Assembly: GCA_015064885.1 (NCBI GenBank)
Contig: SVRJ01000007.1
Coordinates: 1-64,000, forward strand
Reading direction: 5' to 3'
Length of the DNA: 64,000 nucleotides
Source: Oscillospiraceae bacterium
GTDB taxonomy: Bacteria > Bacillota > Clostridia > Oscillospirales > CAG-272
Positions within the stretch are counted from its first letter, which is position 1, and each line of letters opens with the position of its first letter. Below the pieces are notes generated by a model, which saw only the letters and a list, made by a program, of their open reading frames with translations, was not told the DNA's origin and searched no databases. This document shows positions 17,432-26,966 of this stretch, piece by piece. A program made the position numbers and the translations under genes.

Positions 17432-18649
17432 ATGAAATACGATTTTATAACCGTTATGGACAGAAGAGGAAAGGATTCTGTGGCAGCAGACCTGAATGCA
17501 TGGACCGGATCTATTGTCGAGGGTAAGAGGAGAGAAGGCTTTGATACTATCCCGATGTGGGTCGCAGATATGAACTTTCCTACCGCACCGTCTGTAACAG
17601 ACGCAATGATCGAGCGAACAAAACATCCTGCGTTCGGATATTTTTTTCCGCGCAAGGAATACTATGACTCGATAATAGAATGGCATAGAACACGCAACGG
17701 CGTTGAAGGCATCCTTCCCGAGCATATAGGTTACGAGAACGGAGTTCTCGGAGGTGTTCTCAGCGCGCTTAATATTATGACGTCAAAGGGAGGAAACGTC
17801 CTTCTTCATTCTCCGACTTACGTAGGTTTTACGGGAAGTCTTCAGAATAACGGATATAATATAATCCACTCTCCACTTGTTCTCGATGAAAACGGTGTAT
17901 ACCGTATGGATTTTGAGGATATGGAGAGAAAGATAATATGCAATAACATACATAGCGCAATATTCTGCTCTCCTCATAATCCCTGCGGCAGAGTGTGGGA
18001 GAGATGGGAGATAGAAAAGGCTATGGAGCTGTTCAAAAAGCACGAGGTTTTTGTAGTGTCTGACGAGATCTGGTCTGATCTTATCCTTTACGGAAATAAG
18101 CATATTCCCACTCAGTCGATATCCGAGGATGCTAAAAACAGAACTGTAGCAATGTATGCTCCGTCAAAGACCTTCAATCTTGCGGGGCTTGTGGGAAGCT
18201 ATCATATAATCTACAACAAATATCTCCGTGACAGAGTAAGAAAGGAATCCTCTCTTTCTCACTATAATGAGATGAACGTTCTGTCAATGCACGCTCTTAT
18301 AGGTGCCTACTCAAAAGAGGGCGGAGAATGGGTGGACGAGCTTTGCTTTGTTCTCGGTGAAAATATTAACTACGCATGTGATTATATAGACAAGCACTTT
18401 GAGGGAGTCAGATATTCAAAGCCGCAAGGAACGTACATGCTCTTCCTTGACTGTACCGAATGGTGCGCCAAGCATAAAAAGACGGTAGAGGAGGTCCAGA
18501 GAGCAGGCGTGGAGGTAGGAGTAATATGGCAGGACGGAAGAGCCTTCCACGGCCCTTGCCATATCAGAATGAATCTTGCTCTTCCGCTTTCAAGAGTGAA
18601 GGAAGCGTTCGACAGGCTTGACAAATACGTTTTTAACTGTGATAAATAA
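17432..18649 (+). CDS. MalY/PatB-type PLP C-S lyase / aminotransferase
   Basis: Fold-type I PLP enzyme of 405 residues. PMWVADMNFPTAP near residue 41, CSPHNPCGRVW near 180, VSDEIWSDL and the PLP-lysine motif APSKTFNLAGL define the MalY/PatB group. These enzymes split cystathionine or cysteine conjugates to pyruvate, ammonia and a thiol. The gene follows the amino-sugar cluster after a hairpin, so it may be a separate unit. A convergent terminator ends it. Confidence 0.88.
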   Translation: MKYDFITVMDRRGKDSVAADLNAWTGSIVEGKRREGFDTIPMWVADMNFPTAPSVTDAMIERTKHPAFGYFFPRKEYYDSIIEWHRTRNGVEGILPEHIGYENGVLGGVLSALNIMTSKGGNVLLHSPTYVGFTGSLQNNGYNIIHSPLVLDENGVYRMDFEDMERKIICNNIHSAIFCSPHNPCGRVWERWEIEKAMELFKKHEVFVVSDEIWSDLILYGNKHIPTQSISEDAKNRTVAMYAPSKTFNLAGLVGSYHIIYNKYLRDRVRKESSLSHYNEMNVLSMHALIGAYSKEGGEWVDELCFVLGENINYACDYIDKHFEGVRYSKPQGTYMLFLDCTEWCAKHKKTVEEVQRAGVEVGVIWQDGRAFHGPCHIRMNLALPLSRVKEAFDRLDKYVFNCDK

Positions 18650-18653
18650 AAAA

Positions 18654-18691
18654 GAGGAGACGGCGCCGTTAACCGATCACGCCGTCTCCTC
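18654..18691. terminator. Bidirectional hairpin terminator
   Basis: GAGGAGACGGCG/CGCCGTCTCCTC 12-bp stem between the convergent aminotransferase and PfkB-kinase genes, with an A-run before and AATAAATTT after it. Confidence 0.8.
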
Positions 18692-18735
18692 AATAAATTT
18701 ACTTTTTTCGGTCTGTGCCCTGCACGGCCGCTTTT

Positions 18736-19695
18736 TTATTTTATAAGCTCGAGTATCTCAGCTTTACTTGGCATTACCTTTAGCGCTCCCTTTCTCGTTG
18801 TGATGATAGAAGCTCCGGCATTTGCAAAGGTCAGAAGGGATAAAAGCTTATCCTCGGTTAAATCATCCACACTGTTTTCGAGAAGAAAACTCAGCGCACA
18901 TCCCATAAAAGTGTCGCCTGCGCCTGTTTTTTCTATAGCCTTTAGGTCGGTGAATGCGGGCACATCAACGCGGATATTTTTGAAATATGCTCTGCTTCCG
19001 TCCTTGCCGAGTGTCAAGAGGAGAAGCTTTATGTTTGGAAAGCTTTCACGCAGAATGTTTGCCGCTGCATCAAGATCTGCACATCCCGTAACGAATTCAA
19101 GCTCATTATCCGATATTTTAAGCACGTCGCATTTTGACAGCCCGTATTCTATCTCGTTTCCGGCGTCGTCAAGAGAATTCCACAGAGATTCCCTCAGATT
19201 CGGATCGAAGGATACGGTAACACCGTTTTCTTTGGCTATATTTATCGCATACCTTGTAGCCTCTCTGCAGTTTGTGTGAGTGGAGGAGAGAGTTCCAAAG
19301 TGGAATATCTTCGACGATAGTATCAGCTCCTCTTTTACGTCCTCCTTGGAGAGCATCATATCCGCTCCCGGGTCTCTGTAAAAGCTGAATTCACGCTCAC
19401 CCTCATCCAGAGTGTGCACGAACGCAAGCGTAGTACGCGCGGCTTTGTCAAATATCAGACCCTCGGTATTTATTCCGCAATCGCTCACCGTTGCGGCAAG
19501 CATCCTTCCGAAAATATCGTCTCCGACTTTTCCGATAAAGGCGGTCTTTTTACCGAGTCTTGAAAGCATGGAAAGAACGTTGCACGGCGCACCGCCGGGA
19601 TTTGCCTCGAACTCAAGATTTCCCTGTACGCTTACACCGCTTTCTGTGAAATCTATAAGTAACTCTCCGAGAGCCGTAACGTCAAAACGTTTCAT
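18736..19695 (-). CDS. PfkB-family carbohydrate kinase (fructokinase-like)
   Basis: Ribokinase-fold kinase of 319 residues. The start VTALGELLIDFT, the motif NPGGAPCNV near residue 32 and the C-terminal signature EKTGAGDTFMGC (catalytic Asp, anion hole) are clear. Closest by motif to bacterial fructokinases; the true sugar is unknown. It lies 20 bases downstream of an FAD oxidoreductase gene on the same strand and probably shares its promoter. Confidence 0.9.
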   Translation of the reverse strand: MKRFDVTALGELLIDFTESGVSVQGNLEFEANPGGAPCNVLSMLSRLGKKTAFIGKVGDDIFGRMLAATVSDCGINTEGLIFDKAARTTLAFVHTLDEGEREFSFYRDPGADMMLSKEDVKEELILSSKIFHFGTLSSTHTNCREATRYAINIAKENGVTVSFDPNLRESLWNSLDDAGNEIEYGLSKCDVLKISDNELEFVTGCADLDAAANILRESFPNIKLLLLTLGKDGSRAYFKNIRVDVPAFTDLKAIEKTGAGDTFMGCALSFLLENSVDDLTEDKLLSLLTFANAGASIITTRKGALKVMPSKAEILELIK

Positions 19696-19715
19696 AATTT
19701 GTCTCCGTTTGTTTT

Positions 19716-20999
19716 TTAGTTCTTTTTCGGAACGGTTGCCCCGAGTGCCGAAAGATCATCCTTCAGTTCATTGATATTTATATTTCCTACGTCAAGGTTC
19801 CTTTTGGAAGCTATTGCGGCGGCGACTCCGGCAGCGGTTCCCATAGCCATGCACGACGCTTGAACTCTTACCGCGCTGTTGGTATCCGAGTCGCTCGATA
19901 CGGTACGCCCCGCAACGAGAATATGTCTTGATCCCCTTGGTATCATTGCGCTGTACGGAAGAGTGGGAACTACACCCTCTTCAAAATATACGTTGTGTAT
20001 TCCGTCAAGCCTGTGTGCGTCTACAGGATAGAAGCAGTAGCATACCGCATCATCGTAAACGTATCCCGATATGAATTTATCTACAGTCATCGTGGTCTCT
20101 CCCACTATTCTGCAGGTCTCACGGATACCGCATTCCGCGGCAAAGATCTTTACCTTGATATTTTCGCATCCGGGAACGGTTCTGTATACCTCAAGCATTC
20201 TCGCAAGCACCTCGTGACCTTCAAGCTCCATTGCGGTCTTTTCCGCAGAGCTTTCCGCACCGGGGCAGGGAATATGCATATCTATCTTCCTTCTCTTCAG
20301 CATTACGTACGGACTCTTCCAACTGAAAAGAACCGGATCGAGATATCCTTCATCGAATGCTTTGGAAAAAGCTTTGTCAACGTCCTCTTCTTTTATATCT
20401 TCGAATATATATCCGTCAAGCCTGTTTGCATATGTAGCCGGCTGAAGCACCTCGCCGCGCACTCTCTCATATCCGAGCATGCCTGCAATATTCGCGTCTC
20501 CGGTAGCATCGATGACCTTTTTTGCTCTTATGCCCGTCATACCCTCCTTGCCGGTTATAACAAGCGTAACACCGTCATCATCCTCACGCGCAAAGGATAC
20601 CATACTGTGCATAAGGATATGTACACCCGAGCTTTTGCACGTGCGCTCCATTTCAACTGCAAGCAGAAACGGATCCGTCTGTATCTGCTGAGATGAAGTT
20701 CTCTTTGGCGCATATTCATTTTTTGGCATTTTTACAGCGCCTATTTTGTCAAGACGCAAAAACATATCCCAACACGGACCCGTGACCAGCTGTCTTCCCC
20801 AAAAGTGAAATATTCCGGGATAGCATACGTATGCGGACGTGGAGGTTCCGCCGAGCATACCGTTTTTTTCTACGAGAATAGTATTTGCACCCGAGCGCGC
20901 CGCGGCATCCGCAGCAAAAACACCTGCACTTCCGCCGCCGATAACGGCAACGTCATATTCTTTTTCAATGCTTACGTTCAGATCAAGAAGTTTCTTCAT
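19716..20999 (-). CDS. FAD-dependent oxidoreductase (PF12831-like)
   Basis: Flavoprotein of 427 residues. The N-terminal Rossmann motif AVIGGGSAGVFAA with VEKNGMLGG binds FAD, KVIDATGDANIAG contacts it in the middle, and HILVAGRTVSSD with RVQASCMAMGTAAG closes the site near the C-terminus. This arrangement is typical of FAD_oxidored proteins found in sugar and polyol clusters. The substrate is unknown; co-transcription with a sugar kinase suggests a carbohydrate. Start preceded by AAAGGAG. Confidence 0.85.
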   Translation of the reverse strand: MKKLLDLNVSIEKEYDVAVIGGGSAGVFAADAAARSGANTILVEKNGMLGGTSTSAYVCYPGIFHFWGRQLVTGPCWDMFLRLDKIGAVKMPKNEYAPKRTSSQQIQTDPFLLAVEMERTCKSSGVHILMHSMVSFAREDDDGVTLVITGKEGMTGIRAKKVIDATGDANIAGMLGYERVRGEVLQPATYANRLDGYIFEDIKEEDVDKAFSKAFDEGYLDPVLFSWKSPYVMLKRRKIDMHIPCPGAESSAEKTAMELEGHEVLARMLEVYRTVPGCENIKVKIFAAECGIRETCRIVGETTMTVDKFISGYVYDDAVCYCFYPVDAHRLDGIHNVYFEEGVVPTLPYSAMIPRGSRHILVAGRTVSSDSDTNSAVRVQASCMAMGTAAGVAAAIASKRNLDVGNININELKDDLSALGATVPKKN

Positions 21000-21034
21000 T
21001 TCTTTTCTCCTTTACAGATATATGGATTGTAATA

Positions 21035-21063
21035 ATTATATACTTTTTTTGTTATTTTGTCAA
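21035..21063 (-). promoter_or_regulatory. Sigma-A promoter of the FAD oxidoreductase/kinase operon
   Basis: TTGACA (21058-21063), 17-base spacer, TATAAT (21035-21040), reading left. Confidence 0.88.
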
Positions 21064-21135
21064 TAGCATAATATCATCTTTTTAAAAGAAACGGACATAA
21101 GCCAAAAAAGCAATGCCAATATTCATAATTAGTTC

Positions 21136-21164
21136 TTGACAATTTTCCTCTTGTGTGTTATAAT
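21136..21164 (+). promoter_or_regulatory. Sigma-A promoter of the phosphoesterase operon
   Basis: TTGACA (21136-21141), 17-base spacer, TATAAT (21159-21164). It closely resembles the promoter at 54163-54191, including the GTGTGTTATAATTAAA stretch. Confidence 0.88.
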
Positions 21165-21208
21165 TAAAACAGAAGTGCCAAGGCACGTTATAAGCGAAAG
21201 GAGAACGC

Positions 21209-22438
21209 ATGAAAAAAAAGAGTTTTTTGCCCTTTGTTATACTGCTTGTTCTCCTTTTTCTGTTTTGTTCATGCGCTCCGGGACATGGAGATACAGGTGA
21301 GTATGTGTCCTCGGATACGACAGAAACGCAGAAAAGCGGTGACACCACCGACACGTCCGAAAACGTTGCCACTCTCACTTTGGCCGAAGATCTTAAAAGA
21401 GAGCCTACGGATGAGAATACCCTGAGATTCCTCGTTTTCTCCGACCTTCACTACAAAAGATTTATGTACGTGGCAACTACAGACGACGTTGACAAGGTGC
21501 TTAAAAGAGCGGATGAAAACAGTGTGGATTTCGTCATTCAGCTGGGTGATTTTTGCAATGAGTTTTCAAAATCTCCCGAGCTGTTCGGTACCTACCTCAA
21601 TAATAAATACGGTCTCCCTGCATACGGTGTCTGCGGGAACCACGATATGGAGGGACCGCTGAATACGGTTGACTTTATCCGAACAAAGCTTTGTAACAGA
21701 ACGGTGAATTTCGGCAGATCCAAAAACGGTAAGGGAACGGCATATTGGTATACGGATATAAAAAACTTTCGTATAATAGGTCTTGATACCAATTATTCTT
21801 ATTCAACCGCGACTCAAAGCTGGGAACGCAATAAAGCTAATACCTCACACGCCCCGAAGGAAAATGAGAAGGGAAACAGTCTCGGTCCGGACCAGCTTTC
21901 ATGGCTGCGCGCAAGGATCAAGGAAGCAAGCGAAAAAAATATGAAGGTGCTTGTTTTTTCACACGTTTCATTTTCGGATTCGTGGAGCAGATCTCCGGAT
22001 GCGGATGCGGTGCGTAAGATATTTGCGGATTATGAAGGAACTGTCCTGCTTGCTTCTAACGGACATTCGCATACAGACCACTTCAAAACTATCGGTAAAA
22101 CAGTTTATTTTGACGTTAATTCTGTGCGAAACGGATATTGGTATTCGCAAAGCACGCATCACTACAGCAATACGCACACCTACAAATATTATAATTACGT
22201 GGACGGAGTTGTAAGCGGCGATCCCGTTACTATACCGCTTACCACCCTTTCGCAAGCGAAGAACACATGGTTCTTTACCGAGCCGCTGAGTGCTGTAGTT
22301 ACGGTAAGTGAGGACGGAACGGTAAAGGTAGAGGGTGCGGTAACGAGATGGATGTATGATATTTTGCCCGATTCAAAAAAAGACGGAACAAAGCCTATGA
22401 TAGGCTATTACGTGTACGACGGAAAAGAGGTAAAGTGA
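21209..22438 (+). CDS. Lipoprotein calcineurin-like metallophosphoesterase (first of pair)
   Basis: Exported lipoprotein of 409 residues. A hydrophobic signal ends in LFCSC (lipid-anchored Cys 22), followed by a Thr/Asp/Ser-rich linker. The metallophosphoesterase core shows FSDLHY, QLGDFCN, CGNHDMEG, FSHVSF and NGHSHTDH, which supply the two-metal site. It acts outside the membrane on a phosphomono- or diester that cannot be named. The paralog begins 3 bases downstream. Confidence 0.88.
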   Translation: MKKKSFLPFVILLVLLFLFCSCAPGHGDTGEYVSSDTTETQKSGDTTDTSENVATLTLAEDLKREPTDENTLRFLVFSDLHYKRFMYVATTDDVDKVLKRADENSVDFVIQLGDFCNEFSKSPELFGTYLNNKYGLPAYGVCGNHDMEGPLNTVDFIRTKLCNRTVNFGRSKNGKGTAYWYTDIKNFRIIGLDTNYSYSTATQSWERNKANTSHAPKENEKGNSLGPDQLSWLRARIKEASEKNMKVLVFSHVSFSDSWSRSPDADAVRKIFADYEGTVLLASNGHSHTDHFKTIGKTVYFDVNSVRNGYWYSQSTHHYSNTHTYKYYNYVDGVVSGDPVTIPLTTLSQAKNTWFFTEPLSAVVTVSEDGTVKVEGAVTRWMYDILPDSKKDGTKPMIGYYVYDGKEVK

Positions 22439-22441
22439 ATT

Positions 22442-23626
22442 ATGAGAAAATTTTTTTACATAGTGTTATTTCTTTTGATGGCTTTTGCCGTGTCATTAAG
22501 TTTTGGATGCGCTCCCGCCGTAGAAGACATTCCGGATGAAAGCGGAAGCACGTCCGAAACGACTACAGAGGAGATGACCACTACCCAAGAGAGCACGACC
22601 GAGTTTATTGAAGAGGAGAATGATGACGAAGTGAAGTTTTTGATTTTTGCGGATTTTCATTACAAAAAGAAAATGTATGCGTCAAGTATAGAGGATATGA
22701 ATAAGCTCCTCGACCGTGCGGCAAATCATGACGTTGATTTTGTTATACACCTCGGTGACTTTTGTAACGATTATATCGGATCTCCCGAGCTTTTCGACGC
22801 ATATCTCAATAACAAACACGGTATCCCGGTATTCGGGGTTCTGGGTAACCATGAGCTTGAAAGCGCGGGTAACACTATGAAGATAATAGTTCCGAGACTC
22901 TCGAACGCCGATGTTAATTTCGGAGGAGAAGAGGTAGGATATTGGTATTATGATATCAAGAACTTCAGACTTATAGGCCTTGATACGAATTATTCGCATT
23001 CTGCAACAGAAGGTTGGATGCACAATAAGGGAGCCAGCCATACGTATCCGAGCGGAAATACTCTGGGATATAGCCTTTCTCCCACTCAGCTCAAATGGCT
23101 TGAGGAGACAGTAGCCGACGCAAGCGAAAAAAACCTCAAGGTAATGATATTCTCGCATGCGGGATTTGCTACGGGATGGTATGCGTCTCCCGATGCGGTA
23201 GCAGTCAGAAGAATATTCCGTACGTATCCGAATACAGTTCTTTTTGCTGCAAACGGACATCTGCATACAGATAGATTTGAGGTAATAGACAACGTTGCCT
23301 TCTTCGACGTCAATGCGGCTATCAATGCATATTGGAAGTCAAGCACAACTCATCACTATACCGACGAGCATACCTTTACGTACGTTAATTACGTCGGAGG
23401 AGAGCCGCAGGAACCGAGAACGATGCTCCTAAAGGATCTTTCGCAGGGCAAAAATACGTGGTTCCTCGAGGACCCTATAAGTGCCGTTGTGAGTATAACC
23501 ACCGACGGAAGTATAGATATCAAGGGAAGCGTCAGCCAGTGGAGATACGGAATAGCGCCTCCGACAACAAGCACAGCCGTAAAGCCGTCTATACTCAGCC
23601 GATCTGTAAAACTTGAGATAGACTAA
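22442..23626 (+). CDS. Lipoprotein calcineurin-like metallophosphoesterase (second of pair)
   Basis: Paralog of the preceding gene, 394 residues, with signal ending LSFGC (Cys 23) and an acidic Thr-rich linker. Core motifs are conserved: FADFHY, HLGDFCND, LGNHELES, FSHAGF and NGHLHTDR. The canonical Asp-x-His is intact, while GNHD has become GNHE and GHxH has become GHLH. The pair arose by tandem duplication. GAGG within the end of the first gene serves as its ribosome site, so the two are co-translated. Confidence 0.88.
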   Translation: MRKFFYIVLFLLMAFAVSLSFGCAPAVEDIPDESGSTSETTTEEMTTTQESTTEFIEEENDDEVKFLIFADFHYKKKMYASSIEDMNKLLDRAANHDVDFVIHLGDFCNDYIGSPELFDAYLNNKHGIPVFGVLGNHELESAGNTMKIIVPRLSNADVNFGGEEVGYWYYDIKNFRLIGLDTNYSHSATEGWMHNKGASHTYPSGNTLGYSLSPTQLKWLEETVADASEKNLKVMIFSHAGFATGWYASPDAVAVRRIFRTYPNTVLFAANGHLHTDRFEVIDNVAFFDVNAAINAYWKSSTTHHYTDEHTFTYVNYVGGEPQEPRTMLLKDLSQGKNTWFLEDPISAVVSITTDGSIDIKGSVSQWRYGIAPPTTSTAVKPSILSRSVKLEID

Positions 23627-23686
23627 AAAGAAATCAAATACCGAAGGGTATATAAAATATTTATCAAGCGAAAGGAAATAAGAGAA

Positions 23687-24832
23687 ATGAACAAGTTTAT
23701 GCTTAATGAAACGTCCTATCACGGTGCAGGTGCTATTACAGCTATCCCCACCGAGATCAAAAACAGAGGATTCAAGAAGGTCTTTGTTGCTACTGACCCT
23801 GACCTTGTAAGATTCGGTATCAGCAAGAAGGTAACAGACTTGCTTGATAAAGAAAATATCGCATACAGTGTATTTTCGGATATCAAGCCCAACCCCACGA
23901 TCGAAAACGTTCAGAACGGAGTTGCGGCATTCAAAGCCGCAGAGGCTGATTCTATCGTAGCTATAGGCGGCGGCTCCTCGATGGATACTGCAAAGGCTAT
24001 AGGTATAATAATTACTAACCCGGAGTATGAGGACGTGAGATCTCTTGAGGGTGTTGCTCCGACAAAGAATCCCTGCGTGCCGATAATTGCAGTTCCCACA
24101 ACTGCAGGTACCGCTGCAGAGGTTACGATAAACTACGTTATTACAGACGTTGAGAAGAAACGTAAGTTCGTATGTGTTGATGGCCACGATATTCCCGTAG
24201 TAGCAGTAGTAGACCCCGATATGATGTCTTCTATGCCCAAGGGACTTACGGCAGCTACAGGTATGGATGCTCTTACACACGCTATCGAAGGATATATTAC
24301 AAAGGGCGCATGGGAGCTTTCCGATATGTTCCATATCAAGGCTATAGAGATAATTGCGCGTTCTCTCAGATCTGCAGTTGCAAATGAGAGCGAGGGCAGA
24401 GAGGGAATGGCTCTCGGTCAGTATATCGCGGGAATGGGCTTCTCAAACGTAGGTCTCGGTGTAGACCACTCTATGGCTCATACTCTTTCCGCTTACTATG
24501 ATATGCCTCACGGAAAGGCATGCGCTACTCTCCTCCCCGCAGTTATGGCGTATAATGCAGAAGCAACGGGTGAAAAATACCGTGAGATAGCACGCGCTAT
24601 GGGAGTTAAGAACGTTGACTCTATGACTCAGGAAGAGTATCGCGCTGCAGCTGTAGAGGCTGTAAGACAGCTTGCCGAAGACGTCGGAATAGTTACGTCT
24701 CTTAAGGGCGTGGCTAAGGAAGAGGATATCCATCAGATGTCTGTTGACGCCTACAATGACGCTTGCAGACCGGGTAATCCGAAGGATACCAGCGTTGAGG
24801 ATATCGAGGCTCTTTACCGTAGCCTTATGTAA
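23687..24832 (+). CDS. Iron-containing alcohol dehydrogenase (lactaldehyde reductase-like)
   Basis: Group III alcohol dehydrogenase of 381 residues. The NAD-binding motif IGGGSSMDTAKAIG lies near residue 90. The iron ligands fall in GMDALTHAIEGY (near 197) and in VDHSMAHTLSAYYDMPHGK (near 260-280), as in FucO. It likely reduces lactaldehyde or another short aldehyde with NADH, consistent with deoxy-sugar fermentation. No other fucose or rhamnose genes are present. AAAGGA precedes the start, and codon choice suggests high expression. Confidence 0.88.
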   Translation: MNKFMLNETSYHGAGAITAIPTEIKNRGFKKVFVATDPDLVRFGISKKVTDLLDKENIAYSVFSDIKPNPTIENVQNGVAAFKAAEADSIVAIGGGSSMDTAKAIGIIITNPEYEDVRSLEGVAPTKNPCVPIIAVPTTAGTAAEVTINYVITDVEKKRKFVCVDGHDIPVVAVVDPDMMSSMPKGLTAATGMDALTHAIEGYITKGAWELSDMFHIKAIEIIARSLRSAVANESEGREGMALGQYIAGMGFSNVGLGVDHSMAHTLSAYYDMPHGKACATLLPAVMAYNAEATGEKYREIARAMGVKNVDSMTQEEYRAAAVEAVRQLAEDVGIVTSLKGVAKEEDIHQMSVDAYNDACRPGNPKDTSVEDIEALYRSLM

Positions 24833-24849
24833 TTGTTATAAAATTAAGG

Positions 24850-24880
24850 GGTGCCGAAAACGGCACCTCTTTTCCTTTTC
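24850..24880 (+). terminator. Rho-independent terminator
   Basis: GGTGCCG-AAAA-CGGCACC hairpin followed by TCTTTTCCTTTTC. Confidence 0.9.
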
Positions 24881-24904
24881 TCGGATAAAATTTTCAAAGC
24901 TCTA

Positions 24905-24933
24905 TTGAAATTTTTCTTCGGGTATGATATAAT
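24905..24933 (+). promoter_or_regulatory. Sigma-A promoter
   Basis: TTGAAA (24905-24910), 17-base spacer, TATAAT (24928-24933), before the flavoprotein gene at 24965. Confidence 0.8.
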
Positions 24934-24964
24934 AATAGCAGTAAAATATATGTGAGGTTATACT

Positions 24965-25582
24965 ATGAAGGTTCTTTTAATAAACGGAAGCCCAAAGCCA
25001 AACGGAAATACCGCAATATCTCTCCGTGAAATGGAGACGGTCTTTCGCGAGGAGGGAATAGAGGTAGAAACCGTTCGGGTAGGAAGCGAAGCGATAAGAG
25101 GATGTACCGCTTGCGGATTCTGCCACAGAAACGGTAAATGTGTTTTTGATGACATTGTAAATGAAACAGTGCCTAAATTCGAAGAATGCGACGGTATCGT
25201 TGTTGCTTCTCCCGTCTACTATGCATCGGCTAATTCAACGCTTACCGCTTTCCTTGACAGACTCTTCTACAGCTCAGGGTTTGATAAGACGATGAAAGTG
25301 GGCGCAAGTGTTGCGGTCGCAAGAAGGGGAGGCCTTTCGGCTACCTTTGACCAGCTTAATAAATATTTTACGATAAGCGGAATGCCGGTGGCGTCAAGTC
25401 AGTATTGGAACAGCGTTCACGGAGGCGCTCCGGGGGATGCACTCGAGGATGAAGAAGGACTTCAGACAATGCGTACTCTTGCACGCAATATGACCTTTCT
25501 TATGAAGAGTATTGCGCTTGGAAAAGAAAAATACGGCCTCCCCGAAAAGGAAAAGCATAAGTGGACTAATTTTGTCAGATGA
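24965..25582 (+). CDS. Iron-sulfur flavoprotein-like NADPH:FMN reductase
   Basis: Flavodoxin-fold protein of 205 residues. LLINGSPKPNGNT is the FMN phosphate loop, and GCTACGFCHRNGKC near residue 47 is the compact four-cysteine motif used by archaeal and clostridial iron-sulfur flavoproteins. SPVYYASANSTLTAFLDR supports the family. Likely moves electrons to oxygen, quinones or nitro compounds in an anaerobe. It starts a small operon with the epimerase and DUF2809 genes. Confidence 0.85.
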   Translation: MKVLLINGSPKPNGNTAISLREMETVFREEGIEVETVRVGSEAIRGCTACGFCHRNGKCVFDDIVNETVPKFEECDGIVVASPVYYASANSTLTAFLDRLFYSSGFDKTMKVGASVAVARRGGLSATFDQLNKYFTISGMPVASSQYWNSVHGGAPGDALEDEEGLQTMRTLARNMTFLMKSIALGKEKYGLPEKEKHKWTNFVR

Positions 25583-25612
25583 CATAAAAATAAAAGAAAA
25601 GAGGAATGTAAA

Positions 25613-26428
25613 ATGAAAATAGGAATCAATATTAATTGTTACCCCGGTGTCTCTGTCGAGGATCAGATAAAGCTCATGAAGGATAACGGATTTGAAGGTT
25701 GTTTTATGGGAAGCGAAAGTCCTGTCTTTGACGATATCGTAAAGACTATTCAGGAAAGCGGAATAGTTATAGAGACACTTCACGCGCCCTTTACCAAGAG
25801 CCGTACAGAGCCCGTATGCGATATAAACGATATGTGGTATGAGGGGGAAAAGGGAGACGCCATGATGGCAAGACTTGTTACATGCGTTGAAAAGGCGGGA
25901 AGATATAATATTCCGGTCGTAGTCGTTCACCTTTCCTCGGGACTTGTTCCTCCCATGGTCAACTCTGTCGGTAACGCACGCTTCGGTAAGCTTATGGAGG
26001 TGGCAAAAGAAAATAACGTTACCATAGCATACGAGAATCAAAGAATGCTCGGCAATATAGCACACGCATTTGATTATTACAAGGATGCGGGATTTTGCTG
26101 GGATATAGGACACGAAAGCTGCTTTACCCCCGGAAGAGAATATATGCCTCTCTTCGGAAAGAAGCTTGTTGCGCTCCACGTTCAGGATAACATGGGTGCG
26201 CCTGCAGACCTTCACCTCATTCCGTATGACGGGATAGTTGATTTTGAAAAGGCAGCGCGCTACATAGCAGAAAGCGGATTTGAAGGCTCTGTAATGCTTG
26301 AAGTGCTTAAGAAACAGAGTAATTACTACGACGACGTGACCCCCGAGGAGTACTATAAAAAGGCTGCCGCGGCTGCAAGAAAGCTTGCAGACAGAATAGA
26401 ATACTATAAGAATGAAAAGTCTGAATAA
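25613..26428 (+). CDS. Sugar phosphate isomerase/epimerase (TIM barrel)
   Basis: Protein of 271 residues of the xylose-isomerase-like family. ETLHAPFTK, VVVVHLSSGLV, IAYENQRM, CWDIGHESC, LVALHVQDN and VMLEVLKK mark the barrel strands with Glu, Asp and His metal ligands. It is not closely similar to the epimerase at 9858. The substrate is unknown. The last 17 bases overlap the DUF2809 gene, so translation is coupled. Confidence 0.82.
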   Translation: MKIGININCYPGVSVEDQIKLMKDNGFEGCFMGSESPVFDDIVKTIQESGIVIETLHAPFTKSRTEPVCDINDMWYEGEKGDAMMARLVTCVEKAGRYNIPVVVVHLSSGLVPPMVNSVGNARFGKLMEVAKENNVTIAYENQRMLGNIAHAFDYYKDAGFCWDIGHESCFTPGREYMPLFGKKLVALHVQDNMGAPADLHLIPYDGIVDFEKAARYIAESGFEGSVMLEVLKKQSNYYDDVTPEEYYKKAAAAARKLADRIEYYKNEKSE

Positions 26429-26810
26429 AAAAAGACTCGCGTATCTTTCGCTTTTTCTGTCACTGCTCTTTATTGAGATCATCATAGCACTGTTCGTCAG
26501 AGACAGATTCATACGTCCGTATGGCGGAGATATTATAGTCACAGTGCTTATTTGCGCATTTCTGAGGGTATTTTTTCCCGAGGGAATAAGGCTTCTTCCG
26601 ATATACGTTTGTATTTTCGCTTTTGCAGTCGAGATAGGACAGTATTTTGATTTTGTAAGTCTTATGGGGCTTGCGGATAACAAATTCTTTGCTATACTGC
26701 TTGGAAGCACGTTCTCCTTTGCCGATCTGATATGCTATGCTACAGGCTGCATCGTATTTGGGTTAGGTGAGTACTCTATAGGATCGATAAAGCGCAAAAA
26801 TGATCGGTAG
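26412..26810 (+). CDS. DUF2809 family membrane protein
   Basis: Small membrane protein of 132 residues with four predicted helices. RLAYLSLFLSLLFIEIIIAL and RDRFIRPYGGDIIVTVLIC match the conserved start of DUF2809, with the charged RDRFIRPYGGD motif between helices one and two. VEIGQYFDF follows helix three. Function of the family is not known. A strong terminator follows. Confidence 0.8.
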   Translation: MKSLNKKRLAYLSLFLSLLFIEIIIALFVRDRFIRPYGGDIIVTVLICAFLRVFFPEGIRLLPIYVCIFAFAVEIGQYFDFVSLMGLADNKFFAILLGSTFSFADLICYATGCIVFGLGEYSIGSIKRKNDR

Positions 26811-26817
26811 TAATATC

Positions 26818-26853
26818 AAAAAAAGGTGTCCGAAAATAATGGACACCTTTTTT
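26818..26853 (+). terminator. Rho-independent terminator
   Basis: AAGGTGTCC/GGACACCTT stem with flanking A- and T-runs. Confidence 0.9.
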
Positions 26854-26865
26854 ACGGATTTGCTC

Positions 26866-26894
26866 TTGAAAAAAACATTAAAATGTGATATAAT
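26866..26894 (+). promoter_or_regulatory. Sigma-A promoter of the amidase gene
   Basis: TTGAAA (26866-26871), 17-base spacer, TATAAT (26889-26894). Confidence 0.8.
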
Positions 26895-26966
26895 GTATAT
26901 GTATTTTATATTACTATAACGTTATGGCTTGCCCCATAGTATCTGTATGAAAGGAATAACGCCATT

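Noticed and set aside
25394..26710. Open frame of 438 codons on the minus strand
   Set aside because: It runs antisense through three well-recognised genes, has no domain motif or ribosome site, and reflects codon bias on the opposite strand.
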